Assembly: GCA_963717255.1 (NCBI GenBank)
Contig: CAVQVT010000011.1
Coordinates: 1 to 64,000 of the forward strand
Direction: 5' to 3'
DNA from: CAIYQJ01 sp963717255
Lineage (GTDB): Bacteria; Chloroflexota; Limnocylindria; Limnocylindrales; CSP1-4
DNA length: 64,000 nucleotides
The notes beneath the pieces were generated by a model. That model saw only the letters and a list, made by a program, of their open reading frames with translations, was not told the DNA's origin and searched no databases. A program made the position numbers and the translations under genes. Shown here piece by piece: positions 15,587 through 25,126 of the stretch (position 1 is the stretch's first letter; each line of letters starts with the position of its first letter).

Positions 15587-16579
15587 ATGACGGTCGACCT
15601 CGTCCTCGTCGCGGGGGGCGCGGCGGCGGGCGCCTTCGGGTCCCTCCTCGGGCTGGGCGGCGGCGTCCTGATCGTGCCGCTGCTCACGCTCGGCTTCGGG
15701 CTGCCCCTGCGCGAGGCGGTCGGTGTCAGCCTCGTCTCGGTGATCGTGACGAGCAGCGCGGCCGCGGGTGTCTACCTCGAGCGCCATGTCGCGAACCTGC
15801 GCCTGGGGATGACCCTCGAGCTGTTCACCGCGACGGGGGCGCTCGTGGGCGGCCTCATCGCCTTCGCGCTGCCGGAGCGGGTCCTCGCCGGCCTCTTCGC
15901 GGCCCTGCTGGCCTACACGGCCTTCACCATGGCCCGTCGCGGGCTCTCCCGTGGCCCGACGCCAGCGATGGCGGCACCCGGCGGATCCGGTGCGGCCGCG
16001 GATGCCGCGGGCAGGACGGCGGCTGCCGCCGCGGCTCCTGACGCCGCCCTCGCGGTCGCGGACGCCGTGGTCGCCGACGCCGCGCCGGAGGACGCGCGGC
16101 CGGGCGAGTTCGAGCCTGCAGGCGCCTCCGCCGGCCGGCGGGGATGGCTCACCGGCAGCAGCCCGACGTCGGCCATGCCGTTCGTCGCCTCCCTGGCGGG
16201 TCCCGACTACACGATCGGACGGTTCCCGCTCGGGGTCGTCGGGAGCGTCTTCGCGGGCGTGATCTCGGCCCTCCTCGGCGTCGGCGGCGGGATCATCAAA
16301 GTCCCGCTGATGAACCTCGCGATGGGGGTCCCGCTCCGGGTGGCGACGGCGACGAGCAACCTGATGATCGGGATCACCGCATCGGCCAGCGCGATCGTCT
16401 ACTTCCTCCGCGGCGGGATCGACCCGTACGTCGCCGGGCCGACGGCCGTGGGGGTCTTCCTGGGTGCCCTCGCCGGCTCGCGGGCGGCTCCCCACATCGA
16501 CGTCCGCATCCTGCGGCTGCTCTTCGTCGTCGTGCTCGCGTACACGGCCGTCCAGATGGCCCTCAAGGCGCTCGGATGA
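15587..16579 (+). CDS. TauE/SafE family membrane transporter
   Basis: 330 residues with two homologous membrane halves, each starting with a glycine-rich helix (SLLGLGGGVLIVPLL near residue 18, and LLGVGGGIIKVPLM near residue 230). A long Ala-rich soluble loop (about 125-190) lies between the halves. The family exports sulfite or other small sulfonates/anions; the substrate here is unknown. The ATG at 15587 starts directly at the first helix; a longer start at 15530 adds 19 polar residues. Its stop overlaps the DUF1634 gene, a known partner. Confidence 0.85.
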   Translation: MTVDLVLVAGGAAAGAFGSLLGLGGGVLIVPLLTLGFGLPLREAVGVSLVSVIVTSSAAAGVYLERHVANLRLGMTLELFTATGALVGGLIAFALPERVLAGLFAALLAYTAFTMARRGLSRGPTPAMAAPGGSGAAADAAGRTAAAAAAPDAALAVADAVVADAAPEDARPGEFEPAGASAGRRGWLTGSSPTSAMPFVASLAGPDYTIGRFPLGVVGSVFAGVISALLGVGGGIIKVPLMNLAMGVPLRVATATSNLMIGITASASAIVYFLRGGIDPYVAGPTAVGVFLGALAGSRAAPHIDVRILRLLFVVVLAYTAVQMALKALG

Positions 16580-16935
16580 GCGGCACGGCCGCCGCGCTCG
16601 ACCGAACGGTCGCCCGGGTCCTCCGGTGGGGGATCGGGGCCAGCATCGCGCTGCTCGCCGTGGGCGTCGTCCTGATGGTCATCGACGGCGTGGACCCGCT
16701 GGGGCCTCCTCCGCCGCCGTTCGACCCCGCGGGGCTCGTGTCCGGCATCGTCGCGCTCGACCCGCTCCCGTTCCTCTGGCTCGGGCTGATCATCGCGATC
16801 GCCACGCCCTCGCTGCGCGTGGTGGCGTCGCTCCTCGGATTCGCGCGGGCCGGCCAGCGCCGGATGGTGGTCGTCTCGGTGGGGATCCTGGTCGTGATCG
16901 CACTCAGCGTCGTCCTCTCGAGCCGGGCGGCCTGA
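16576..16935 (+). CDS. DUF1634 membrane protein
   Basis: 119 residues with three membrane helices (about 18-38, 65-85, 95-115) and a Pro-rich loop (PPPPPFDP). DUF1634 proteins regularly sit beside TauE/SafE transporters, and here the ATG overlaps the transporter stop (ATGA), implying coupled translation and a joint complex. Function unknown. Confidence 0.82.
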   Translation: MSGTAAALDRTVARVLRWGIGASIALLAVGVVLMVIDGVDPLGPPPPPFDPAGLVSGIVALDPLPFLWLGLIIAIATPSLRVVASLLGFARAGQRRMVVVSVGILVVIALSVVLSSRAA

Positions 16936-16937
16936 CC

Positions 16938-18005
16938 GTGGAGCAGGGGCTCATCCTCGCGGCGTCGTTCGTCCTGATCCTCGCAGGGGCGGAGCTCTTC
17001 ACGAACGGCATCGAGTGGTTCGGTCACCGCCTCAACCTCGCCGAGGGTGCGGTGGGGTCGGTCCTCGCGGCGGTCGGGACCGCCCTCCCGGAGACGATGA
17101 TCCCGATCGTGGCGATCCTGGGCTCCGGCGCGACCGCAGCGTCGGAGGAGATCGGCATCGGGGCGATCCTGGGGGCGCCGTTCATGCTGTCGACGCTCGC
17201 GATGTTCGTGACCGGCGTCGCGGTGCTGAGCGTCGCCCGGTCGCGTGTGCTCGGCGACACGATGCTCCTCCAGCCCGCGGTGATCTTCCACGACATCCGC
17301 TGGTTCTTCATCGGCTACGCGATCGCCATCGGGGCGGCGTTCTTCCCCGCGGACCTCGCCTGGCCGCGATTGGCCGTCGCCGGCGTCCTGATCGTGCTGT
17401 ATGCGCTGTACGTCCGCGAGCACTTCGGCGCCGACAGCGCGGGGGGCTCCGGAGAGGAGCTGAGGCCGCTCCGGCTGCGACGGCTCGATGCGCCGAGCAG
17501 GCCTGCGGACGTGCCGCCCCGCCTCCGGATCGTCTCCGTGCAGGTCGTCGCGGCGCTCGCCCTCATCGTGGGTGGGGCTCTCGCCTTCGTCGGCGCCGTC
17601 GAGCACATCGCGGAGGGCGCGGGGGTCAGCGCGACGATCCTGGCCCTCATCGTCGCACCGATCGCGACGGAGCTCCCGGAGAAGCTCAACAGCGTCATCT
17701 GGGTGCGCCAGGACAAGGACACGCTCGCCATGGGGAACATCACCGGCGCGATGGTCTTCCAGAGCATGATCCCGACCGTCGTCGCCCTCGTGTTCGCACC
17801 GTCGGCCTGGTCGGTGTCCGCGGGCGAGCCGATCGTCTTCGCGTCCGTCGCCATCGCGTTCGCCTCGTCGGCCGCGATCTTCGTCCCGATGCGCATGCGG
17901 GGAGTCCTGCGGGGGCGCTGGCTCCTCGTGGGCGGCCTCTTCTACGCCGCGTTCCTCGCGCTCGTCTTCCTGGGCATCGGGACGGGGAGTCCGGCCGCCG
18001 CCTGA
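16938..18005 (+). CDS. Sodium/calcium exchanger family protein (CaCA)
   Basis: 355 residues, about ten membrane helices in two inverted halves. The two alpha-repeat motifs are visible: GTALPETMIPIV near residue 52 and APIATELPEKLNS near residue 243, with Glu in the ion-binding position of both. It would exchange Ca2+ or a related cation for Na+ or H+. A GTG start lies 2 nt after the DUF1634 stop, so it probably belongs to the same transcript. Ion specificity cannot be told. Confidence 0.85.
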   Translation: MEQGLILAASFVLILAGAELFTNGIEWFGHRLNLAEGAVGSVLAAVGTALPETMIPIVAILGSGATAASEEIGIGAILGAPFMLSTLAMFVTGVAVLSVARSRVLGDTMLLQPAVIFHDIRWFFIGYAIAIGAAFFPADLAWPRLAVAGVLIVLYALYVREHFGADSAGGSGEELRPLRLRRLDAPSRPADVPPRLRIVSVQVVAALALIVGGALAFVGAVEHIAEGAGVSATILALIVAPIATELPEKLNSVIWVRQDKDTLAMGNITGAMVFQSMIPTVVALVFAPSAWSVSAGEPIVFASVAIAFASSAAIFVPMRMRGVLRGRWLLVGGLFYAAFLALVFLGIGTGSPAAA

Positions 18006-18048
18006 CGGGCCTGACGGGCGCGGCGGCGGTCCGGCGCAGGCCCGACGG

Positions 18049-18054
18049 TATACT
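18049..18054 (+). promoter_or_regulatory. Candidate -10 for ilvE
   Basis: TATACT followed by CGC, 50 nt before the ATG. The TATACTCGC string recurs before def and the DivIVA-like gene. Confidence 0.5.
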
Positions 18055-18104
18055 CGCAACGGCCCCCCGACGCGTCCACGGGGGAGGGATCGGGAGCGCA
18101 GCCC

Positions 18105-19088
18105 ATGGTGACCGAGCAGCAGAAGCCCGCCGGGAACGAGTCCACCTCGACGATCGGCGGGGACCAGGGCGCCCTCACGTGCTACTTCCGCGGGGAGTTC
18201 GTGCCCCTCGCGGAGGCGAACGTCTCGATCATGACCCACGCCTTCCTGTACGGCACGGCCGTCTTCGAGGGGATCCGGGCGTACTGGAACGCCGAGCACG
18301 AGCAGCTGTACGTCCTGAAGGCGCGCGAGCACATCGAGCGGATCCGCAACTCGGCGAAGGTCCTCTTCATGGACGAGGGGCTGCCGTCGGTGGACGAGTG
18401 GGTCGCGCTCATCGTGGAGCTCGCTCGCCGGAACGGCTTCCGCGAGGACGCCTATATCCGGCCGTCCGTCTACAAGAGCACGGAGGCCATCGGCGTCCGG
18501 CTCCATGCGCTCGCCCACGAGTTCTACATCGTGGCGACCCCCTTCGGCGCCTACATCGACACGGACGCAGGGATCCGGTGCATGACCTCCAGCTGGCGAC
18601 GGACCGCCGACGTCGCGATCCCGGCCCGCGGGAAGATCGTCGGCGCCTACGTGAACTCCGCGCTCGCCAAGACCGAGGCCATGCTCGACGGGTACGACGA
18701 GGCGATCGTCCTCGCGTGGGACGGCCACGTCTCCGAGGGCTCCGCGGAGAACCTCTTCATGGTTCGCGACGGAGTGATCGTGACACCTGCCGTCTCCGAC
18801 GAGATCCTCGAGGGGATCACGCGGGCCGGGATCATGCGGATCGCGACCGACATGGGGATGCCGGTCGTCGAGCGGGCCATCGATCGGACCGAGCTCTACA
18901 TCGCCGACGAGATCTTCCTCTGCGGCACGGGGGCGCAGGTCTCGCCCGTCATCGAGCTCGACCACCGCCGGATCGGCGCCGGGACGCCCGGCCCGATCAC
19001 CACGCGGATCCAGCGCCGCTATTTCGACGCGGTGCGGGGGAAGGTCCCGGAGTACGCGCACTGGGTCGTGCCGGTCTACCCGCGCTGA
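18105..19088 (+). CDS. ilvE: Branched-chain amino acid aminotransferase
   Basis: 327 residues, fold-type IV PLP enzyme. Seen: FLYGTAVFEGIRAY near residue 46, the catalytic Lys region GAYVNSALAKTEA near residue 182, GSAENLFMVRDGVI near residue 215 and CGTGAQVSPV near residue 270, the cofactor and carboxylate-binding motifs. It transfers the amino group for Leu, Ile and Val. It stands alone, with its own promoter. D-amino acid aminotransferase is the nearest alternative but the motifs favour IlvE. Confidence 0.92.
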   Translation: MVTEQQKPAGNESTSTIGGDQGALTCYFRGEFVPLAEANVSIMTHAFLYGTAVFEGIRAYWNAEHEQLYVLKAREHIERIRNSAKVLFMDEGLPSVDEWVALIVELARRNGFREDAYIRPSVYKSTEAIGVRLHALAHEFYIVATPFGAYIDTDAGIRCMTSSWRRTADVAIPARGKIVGAYVNSALAKTEAMLDGYDEAIVLAWDGHVSEGSAENLFMVRDGVIVTPAVSDEILEGITRAGIMRIATDMGMPVVERAIDRTELYIADEIFLCGTGAQVSPVIELDHRRIGAGTPGPITTRIQRRYFDAVRGKVPEYAHWVVPVYPR

Positions 19089-19124
19089 CCCGCCGACCCC
19101 GCGCCGCGCGCGAGGCCGCTCGCC

Positions 19125-20930
19125 TCAGGGTGCGTTCGGCGCCTGGAGCTTCGGCGTGTCCGGTGCCGTGATGACGATGACGTCCACGCGGACAGCCGGG
19201 TCGGTCACGGGCTCGACCGTGGTCTTCAGCGCCTTCTCGAGGTACGCGATCGTCCGGGGCAGCCTCGTCTCCGCCCCGTTGTAGACGCGGACGACCGTCG
19301 CGGTCGGCTTCTCGTCCGGCTTCTGGTTGGGAGCGGACGCCTCCATCCCGGCCCAGGACAGGTAGCTCGCGATGTCGGCGGCCTGCCCGGTCGCGCCCGT
19401 CCCGTTGAGGACCCACGTCCTCGCTCCCTCGGCGGCGACCTTCTCGCGGAGCGCGATGTCGGCGGCCTTGTCGGCGAACGCCGCCCGGACGCCGTACCGG
19501 ATCCGGTCCACCTTCGGGATGATCACGTAACCGCGCGGGTCGCCCGAGCGCACCTCGGTCGCCCAGAAGCTCGGCGCGAAGACCTGCGAGCGCAGCTTCG
19601 TCATGTCGATGTCGCCCGCGAGCTGGGCGAGCTGCGGGAGGAGGTCCACCGGGATGTCGGTGTGCACGGCCTTCTTCAGGCTCTTCACCAGGTCCGGGAT
19701 GCGCGGGATCATCCCGCCCACGTCCGCCTGCTGGCGCAGCGACATGATGACCCGCTGCTGGCGCTGCCCACGATCGAAGTCGGACGAGCCGTGTCGGCTC
19801 CGGGCGTACACCAGTGCTTCATCGCCGGTCATGTGCTGGATCCCCGAGGGGATGTACACGCGCATCAGCTGACCCCGGTCGGTGGGGTAGCTGTCGTCGA
19901 CGACCGGGGTCTGGACGTTGACCGTCACCCCGCCCAGCGCGTCCACGACCTGCTTGAAGCCCTCGAAGTTGACCTGGACGTAGTACTTGATGTCCAGGCC
20001 GTAGAGGGCGCCCAGGACCTCCTTGATCGTCCCGAAGCACCCGGACGGGAAGATGTCCGGGCGGGCCTTCGCGGCCATGCACAGGCTGTTGATCTTGCCG
20101 CCGAACACGTCGCCGTACACCGCGCGCGCGGGGCTGTCCGCCGGCAGCGGGACGTCCACCGTGTCGCGCGGGAGGCTGAACATGGCGACCTCCTTCGTGG
20201 TGGGGTCGATGCTCACCACGATGAGGGTGTCCGTGTTGAAGAAGCCCTGCTCCGGCCGCTGGTCCGCGCCCACGAGGAGGATGTTCAGCCGCTCCTTGCC
20301 GTCCCACCTGGGGACCTTCGTCGGCGTGACGGTCGCCGCCGCCGCGGCCGAGGCCTCGGGCAGCGGCGTGGACGGCGGGGCGGTCTCGCCCGGACCGAGC
20401 GATGGGCTCGGGGCGACGACGACGATCTCGTCCGTCGGGTCGCCGCCGCCGAAGACGCTCCCGATGAGGTCGAGCGCCTGGACGCCGTAGTAGCCGACGG
20501 CGAGGTGGCCGCCGATCATCACGACGAGGATCGCGCCCAGGCCGGCCAGCCCCAGCGGGTTCACCCGGCGGCGCGGCGGGCCGACCCGGCCCTGGCCGGA
20601 CTCGCGCCAGCCGTTGACGAAGTCGGCGACACGGTACGCGTCGATGACCGCGACCATGCGGTACACCAGGACGACGGCGGAGAATCCGAGCAGGCCGATC
20701 AGGATCGTCGGCTGGACAAGGTAGCCCAGCAACTCCATCCGGTACCGGAGGGCGATGCCCGCCGCGAGCGCGATGAGGAGGACGGGGATCGCGGCGAACG
20801 CGAGCGCACGCTCCCACGCGCCGGCGTAGGCCTGGCCCAGGCCGGGGAACACGAACGAGAGGAAGGCCGCGGCGAACGAGGAGCGCGCGGTGGGGCGCGG
20901 ATCGTCCTGCGCGGTGGGCTGGTTTGCCAT
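19125..20930 (-). CDS. LytR-CpsA-Psr (LCP) protein with N-terminal multi-helix membrane domain
   Basis: 601 residues. The N terminus (about 18-160) has four membrane segments starting with FPGLGQAYAG, a TM2-like motif not part of ordinary LCP proteins. A Ser/Pro/Thr linker follows, then the LCP domain (about 210-430: NILLVGADQRP, FSLPRDTVDVP, YARSRHGSSDFDRGQRQQR), which attaches polymers to peptidoglycan, and a C-terminal LytR_C domain (VRVYNGAE near residue 540). Arg residues that bind the polyprenyl diphosphate are present. A -10 lies 11 nt before the ATG, so the mRNA leader is only a few bases. Confidence 0.9.
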   Translation of the reverse strand: MANQPTAQDDPRPTARSSFAAAFLSFVFPGLGQAYAGAWERALAFAAIPVLLIALAAGIALRYRMELLGYLVQPTILIGLLGFSAVVLVYRMVAVIDAYRVADFVNGWRESGQGRVGPPRRRVNPLGLAGLGAILVVMIGGHLAVGYYGVQALDLIGSVFGGGDPTDEIVVVAPSPSLGPGETAPPSTPLPEASAAAAATVTPTKVPRWDGKERLNILLVGADQRPEQGFFNTDTLIVVSIDPTTKEVAMFSLPRDTVDVPLPADSPARAVYGDVFGGKINSLCMAAKARPDIFPSGCFGTIKEVLGALYGLDIKYYVQVNFEGFKQVVDALGGVTVNVQTPVVDDSYPTDRGQLMRVYIPSGIQHMTGDEALVYARSRHGSSDFDRGQRQQRVIMSLRQQADVGGMIPRIPDLVKSLKKAVHTDIPVDLLPQLAQLAGDIDMTKLRSQVFAPSFWATEVRSGDPRGYVIIPKVDRIRYGVRAAFADKAADIALREKVAAEGARTWVLNGTGATGQAADIASYLSWAGMEASAPNQKPDEKPTATVVRVYNGAETRLPRTIAYLEKALKTTVEPVTDPAVRVDVIVITAPDTPKLQAPNAP

Positions 20931-20941
20931 GTCGGGGAGAG

Positions 20942-20947
20942 AGGATA
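20942..20947 (-). promoter_or_regulatory. Candidate -10 for the LCP gene
   Basis: TATCCT on the minus strand; 11 nt separate it from the ATG, so the 5' leader would be about 4-5 nt. Confidence 0.45.
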
Positions 20948-21108
20948 CCGTGGAACGGCCGGATCATCCCCGGGAGGCATCGGCAACGGTGCGGCCCGCG
21001 ATCGCCCGGCGACCGGATCCGCGGGCGGCGGGGAGTCCGGCCCCCGCCGAGTTGACTGCCCGCGAACGGCTGTGGGAGGCTTACCGGACTCCGGTCCGCG
21101 TCCGGGAC

Positions 21109-21128
21109 GGCGCCGCCGCGGCGGCGCC
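21109..21128. repeat. Perfect 20-bp palindrome upstream of ileS
   Basis: A self-complementary GC block of GGCGCC/GCC/GCG units, 72 nt before the ileS start. It may be a leader hairpin or a protein site. Confidence 0.5.
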
Positions 21129-21200
21129 GCGCCGCCTCGCGACCCACGGGACGGCGTCGCGTCCGAGGTGGACGGGCGCCGTCCGTTCGTTCGAGGGGAG

Positions 21201-24200
21201 ATGTTCGCACCCGTCCCGTCCAAGCCAGACTTCGTCGCCGAGGAGCACGCCCTCCTCGTCCTCTGGCGCGACCGCCGCATCTTCGCGCGCCTGCGCGCCC
21301 AGAACGCGGGCGGGACCCGCTGGAGCTTCCTCGACGGCCCGATCACCGCCAACAACCCGATGGGCGTCCACCACGCCTGGGGGCGGACCTACAAGGACGT
21401 CTTCCAGCGCTACCACGCGATGCTCGGCCACGACCAGCGCTGGCAGAACGGCTTCGACTGCCAGGGGCTCTGGGTGGAGGTGAACGTCGAGCGCGACCTC
21501 GGGTTCACGAGCAAGCGTGACATCGAGGACTACGGGATCGCCGAGTTCGTCTCGCTCTGCAAGCAGCGGGTCCTCACGTACGCCGCGCGTCAGACGGAGC
21601 AGTCGATCCGCCTCGGGTACTGGATGGACTGGGACGACCCGGAGGAGCTCCGCCGGCTGCGCGACCTGCTCGCCGCGGAGCCCGATGCCAGCGTCACCGT
21701 GGAGGGTCCGCACGGGCCGGTGACGGACACCGTCGAGATGATCGTCGGCCGCCTCGGGATGCCCGAGCTCGGGGGGTCGTACTACACGTTCAGCAACGAG
21801 AACAACGACCTCATCTGGGCATTCCTCGCCGAATGCCACCGCCGCGGCTGGCTCTACAAGGGCCACGACACCATGCCGTGGTGCGCGCGCTGCGGGACCG
21901 GCATCAGCCAGCACGAGATGACCGAGGGCTACCAGGACCGCGAGGACCCCGGGCTCACGATCCGCTTGCCGCTGGTGGACCGGCCGGGCGAGGCGCTCCT
22001 CGTCTGGACCACGACGCCGTGGACGCTGACCTCCAATGTCGCGGCCGCGGTCGGCGCAGAGCTCACGTACGTGAAGGTCCGCCAGGACGACCGCGCCTAC
22101 TGGCTGGGGAAGGGGACCCTCAAGCAGGCTCTCCAGGGGCCGTTCGAGGTGCTCGAAGAGCTGCCCGGGACCGCCCTCGAGGGGTGGCGCTACCGCGGCC
22201 CGTTCGACGACCTGCACGCCGTGCGCGCGGCGTTCGCGACCGACGGCGCCCGCGGTGGCCCGTTCGAACACCGCGTCGTCCTGTGGGACGAGGTCGGCGA
22301 GGAGGAGGGGACGGGCATCGTCCACATCGCCCCCGGCTGCGGTGCGGAGGACTTCGCGCTCGGGAAGCAGCTGGGGCTCCCGATGATCGCCCCGCTCGAC
22401 GAGTCGGGGATCTTCATCGACGGGTTCGACGCCCTGTCCGGCCGCGACGTCCGCGATGTCACCGACCAGATCCTGGAGCGGCTGCGCCACCACGGGTTCT
22501 TCTACCGCGTGGAGCCGTACCGGCACCGCTACCCGCACTGCTGGCGGTGCAACACGCCGCTCGTCTTCCGCCTGGTGGACGAGTGGTACATCAGCATGGG
22601 CCCGGTCTACGACAGGCCCCGGTCCGAGCTGACCCCCGAGGAGATCGACGCGAGCCTCCGGTACCAGATCATGGAGGTCGTGGACCGGATCCGGTGGATC
22701 CCGTCCTTCGGGTACGAGCGCGAGCTCGACTGGCTCCTGAACATGCACGACTGGATGATCAGCAAGAAGCGCTACTGGGGGCTGGCGCTGCCGATCTACG
22801 ACTGCCGGGCATGCGGGACCGTCCAGGTGATCGGTGGCCGTGAGGAGCTCAGGGAGCGGGCGGTCGAGGGCTGGGATGTCCTCGAGGGCCACACGTCGCA
22901 CCGGCCACACGTGGATGCCGTGAGGATCGCCTGCTCCGGCTGCGGGGCACCGGTGGGGCGGGTCCGCGACGTGGGCAACCCGTGGCTGGATGCGGGGATC
23001 GTCCCGTTCTCCACGATGCACTACCGGACGGACCCGGCCTACTGGGAGACGTGGTTCCCGGCCGACTTCATCACCGAGAGCTTCCCAGGCCAGTTCCGGA
23101 ACTGGTTCTACTCCCTCCTCGCGATGAGCACGGTGCTCCGCCGTGAGCCGCCCTTCCGGACGATCTTCGGCTACGCGACCCTCTTCGGCGAGGACGGCCG
23201 CCCCATGCACAAGAGCTGGGGCAACGCGATCGAGTTCGACGAGGCGGCCGAGCGCATGGGCGTCGACGTCATGCGCTGGATGTACGCGAACGCCCGCCCC
23301 CAGGACAACATCCTCTTCGGGTGGCACGCGGCGGACGAGGCGCGTCGCGAGCTGCTGGTGTTGTGGAACGTGTACGCGTTCTTCGTCACCTACGCACGCG
23401 TCACCGGGTGGACGCCGGCCCGCCCGGCGCCGCCGCTCGACGATCGACGTCCACTCGACCGCTGGATCCTGTCGCGCCTGGCATGCCTGGCGGACCGCGT
23501 CGGCGACCGCGTGGCCGACTACGACCTCGACGCCGCGGCGCGCGAGATCTCGCAGTTCATCGACGCACTCTCCACGTGGTATCTCCGTCTCAACCGCAAG
23601 CGCTTCTCCCGGTCGGACGACGTCGCCGACCGGGATGCCGCCTTCGCCACGCTCCACGCGGCGCTCGTCGGCCTGGCGCGGATCCTCGCGCCGATCCTCC
23701 CGTTCCTGTCGGAGTCCCTCTACCGGAACCTCGTCGTCACGGTGGACCCGGAGGCGCCGGAGAGCGTCCATCTCACCCGATGGCCGGCCCGAGGAGCTGG
23801 CGGGCTACCGGGATCCGGCGCTCGAGGACGCGATGGCGGTCTTCTCCCGGGCCGTCGAGCTGATCCGGTCGCTCCGGAGCCAGGCGGGCATCAAGCTGCG
23901 CCAGCCGCTCGCCCGTGCCTGGATCGCGCTGCCGGAGGTCGGCGCCCGGTACCGCGACGAGATGGTCGGGCGGCTCGCGGACGAGATCAACGTGAAGGAG
24001 ATCGTGCTCATCGCCGATGACTCCGACCTCGTGGAGCGCCGGGTGAGGCCGCTGCTGCCGAGGATCGGGAAGCGCCTGGGCGCGGCGATCCCGGCGGTGA
24101 TGGCGGCCGCGCGCGATGGGGCGGTCGAGTACCACCCCGACGGGTCCGTGACGCTCGGCGGCGTGACGCTGGCGGCGGACGAGGTGGAGATCCTCTCCAC

Positions 24201-24549
24201 GCCGCGGCCGGGGACGGCCGTGGCCCACGACGCCGGCCTCGTCGTCGTTCTCGACACGACCGTGAGCCCCGAGCTGCGCGCCGAGGGTGAGGCGCGTGAC
24301 CTCCAGCGCGCGATCCAGGAGCTGCGCCGCGAGATGGGCCTCGCCGTGGACGAGCGCGTGGATCTCGCGATCGAGGACGGCCCGGCCGCGAGCCGCATCG
24401 CCTCATTCATCTCCGGCGTGGCGGCCGAGACGCTTGCCGACGACGTGGCCGTGGGTCCGGTCCCGCTCGACGCGGCCGTCGGCGAGGTGGATGTGGAGGA
24501 CGGCTCGCTGCGGTTCGGGATCCGTCGCCGGGCGGGCGCGGCCTCGTGA
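21201..24549 (+). CDS. ileS: Isoleucyl-tRNA synthetase, interrupted by one apparent +1 frame break
   Basis: About 1115 residues if joined. Frame A (21201 to about 23787) holds the class I catalytic core: ITANNPMGVHHAWGRTYKD (HIGH-type motif), the WTTTPWTLTSN editing domain and two Cys clusters (WCARCG; CRACG/CSGCG), and the MHKSWGN (KMSKS-type) loop near residue 670. Frame B (about 23788 to 24549) holds the tail, beginning PEELAGYRDPALEDAM. The junction needs one base fewer or two more near TGGCCGGCCCGAG. It is the only copy seen of an essential enzyme, so a consensus error is the likeliest cause. GAGGGGAG directly precedes the ATG. Confidence 0.9.
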
Positions 24550-24583
24550 CGCGCGGCGCGCGTCACGGCCGGCGGAGCGCGGC

Positions 24584-25126
24584 ATGAGCCGTGTCGTCGC
24601 CGGCGCGGCCGTCGGCCGGTGGGTGGCCTTCTTCGCGATCGCCGGGATCGTCGTCCTCGTCGACCAGCTCGCGAAGGCGTACGTCGTCGCCAACTACCCT
24701 CTGAACGAGCCCGTCGAGATCATCGGCGACTGGGTACGCATCTGGTACATCCAGAACGCCGGGGCGCTCTTCGGGCTGTTCCAGCAGCAGGCGCTGCTCT
24801 TCGGGCTCGTCAGCATCGTCGTCGTCGGCGTCATCGTGTGGCTGCACGGGAAGACGTCCGGGACGGGCGGCTGGCTCGCAACGGCGGGCCTCGGGCTACT
24901 GCTCGGCGGTGCGGTCGGCAACATGATCGACCGGTTCCGGTACGGGTACGTCGTGGACTTCGTGGACCTCGGGATCGGCGAGTGGCGCTTCTTCACCTTC
25001 AACATCGCCGACGCGTGCATCGACATCGGGATCCTCGTGCTCATCGTCCTCGCGTTCCTCCCGGCCCTCGGGGAGCGATTCGGCGGCTCCCGCGCGGCCG
25101 CGCCCGGGGGCGAGGCCGCGCGATGA
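24584..25126 (+). CDS. lspA: Lipoprotein signal peptidase (SPase II)
   Basis: 180 residues with four membrane helices. The catalytic Asp motifs are seen: GGAVGNMIDR near residue 108 and VDFVDLG / FNIADACID near residue 135. It cleaves the signal peptides of diacylated prolipoproteins in the membrane. The stop overlaps the rluD ATG. lspA-rluD is a very widespread pair. Confidence 0.96.
   Translation: MSRVVAGAAVGRWVAFFAIAGIVVLVDQLAKAYVVANYPLNEPVEIIGDWVRIWYIQNAGALFGLFQQQALLFGLVSIVVVGVIVWLHGKTSGTGGWLATAGLGLLLGGAVGNMIDRFRYGYVVDFVDLGIGEWRFFTFNIADACIDIGILVLIVLAFLPALGERFGGSRAAAPGGEAAR

Larger units (their letters stand above)
20931..21200. other. Divergent spacer between the LCP gene and ileS
   Basis: 270 bp. 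It holds the minus-strand LCP promoter (20942-20947), a TTGACT at 21052-21057 that could be a -35 (no -10 at proper distance), and a perfect 20-bp GC palindrome at 21109-21128 that would form a hairpin in the ileS leader. No T-box could be recognised. Confidence 0.5.

Noticed and set aside
16563..19061. An 832-codon minus-strand open frame opposite the exchanger and ilvE
   Set aside because: Shadow frame, low-complexity charged sequence.
20990..21200. T-box riboswitch before ileS
   Set aside because: No convincing AGGGTGG-ACCGCG antiterminator box; CACGGGACGGCGTCGCG is only a faint likeness and no specifier loop was placed.
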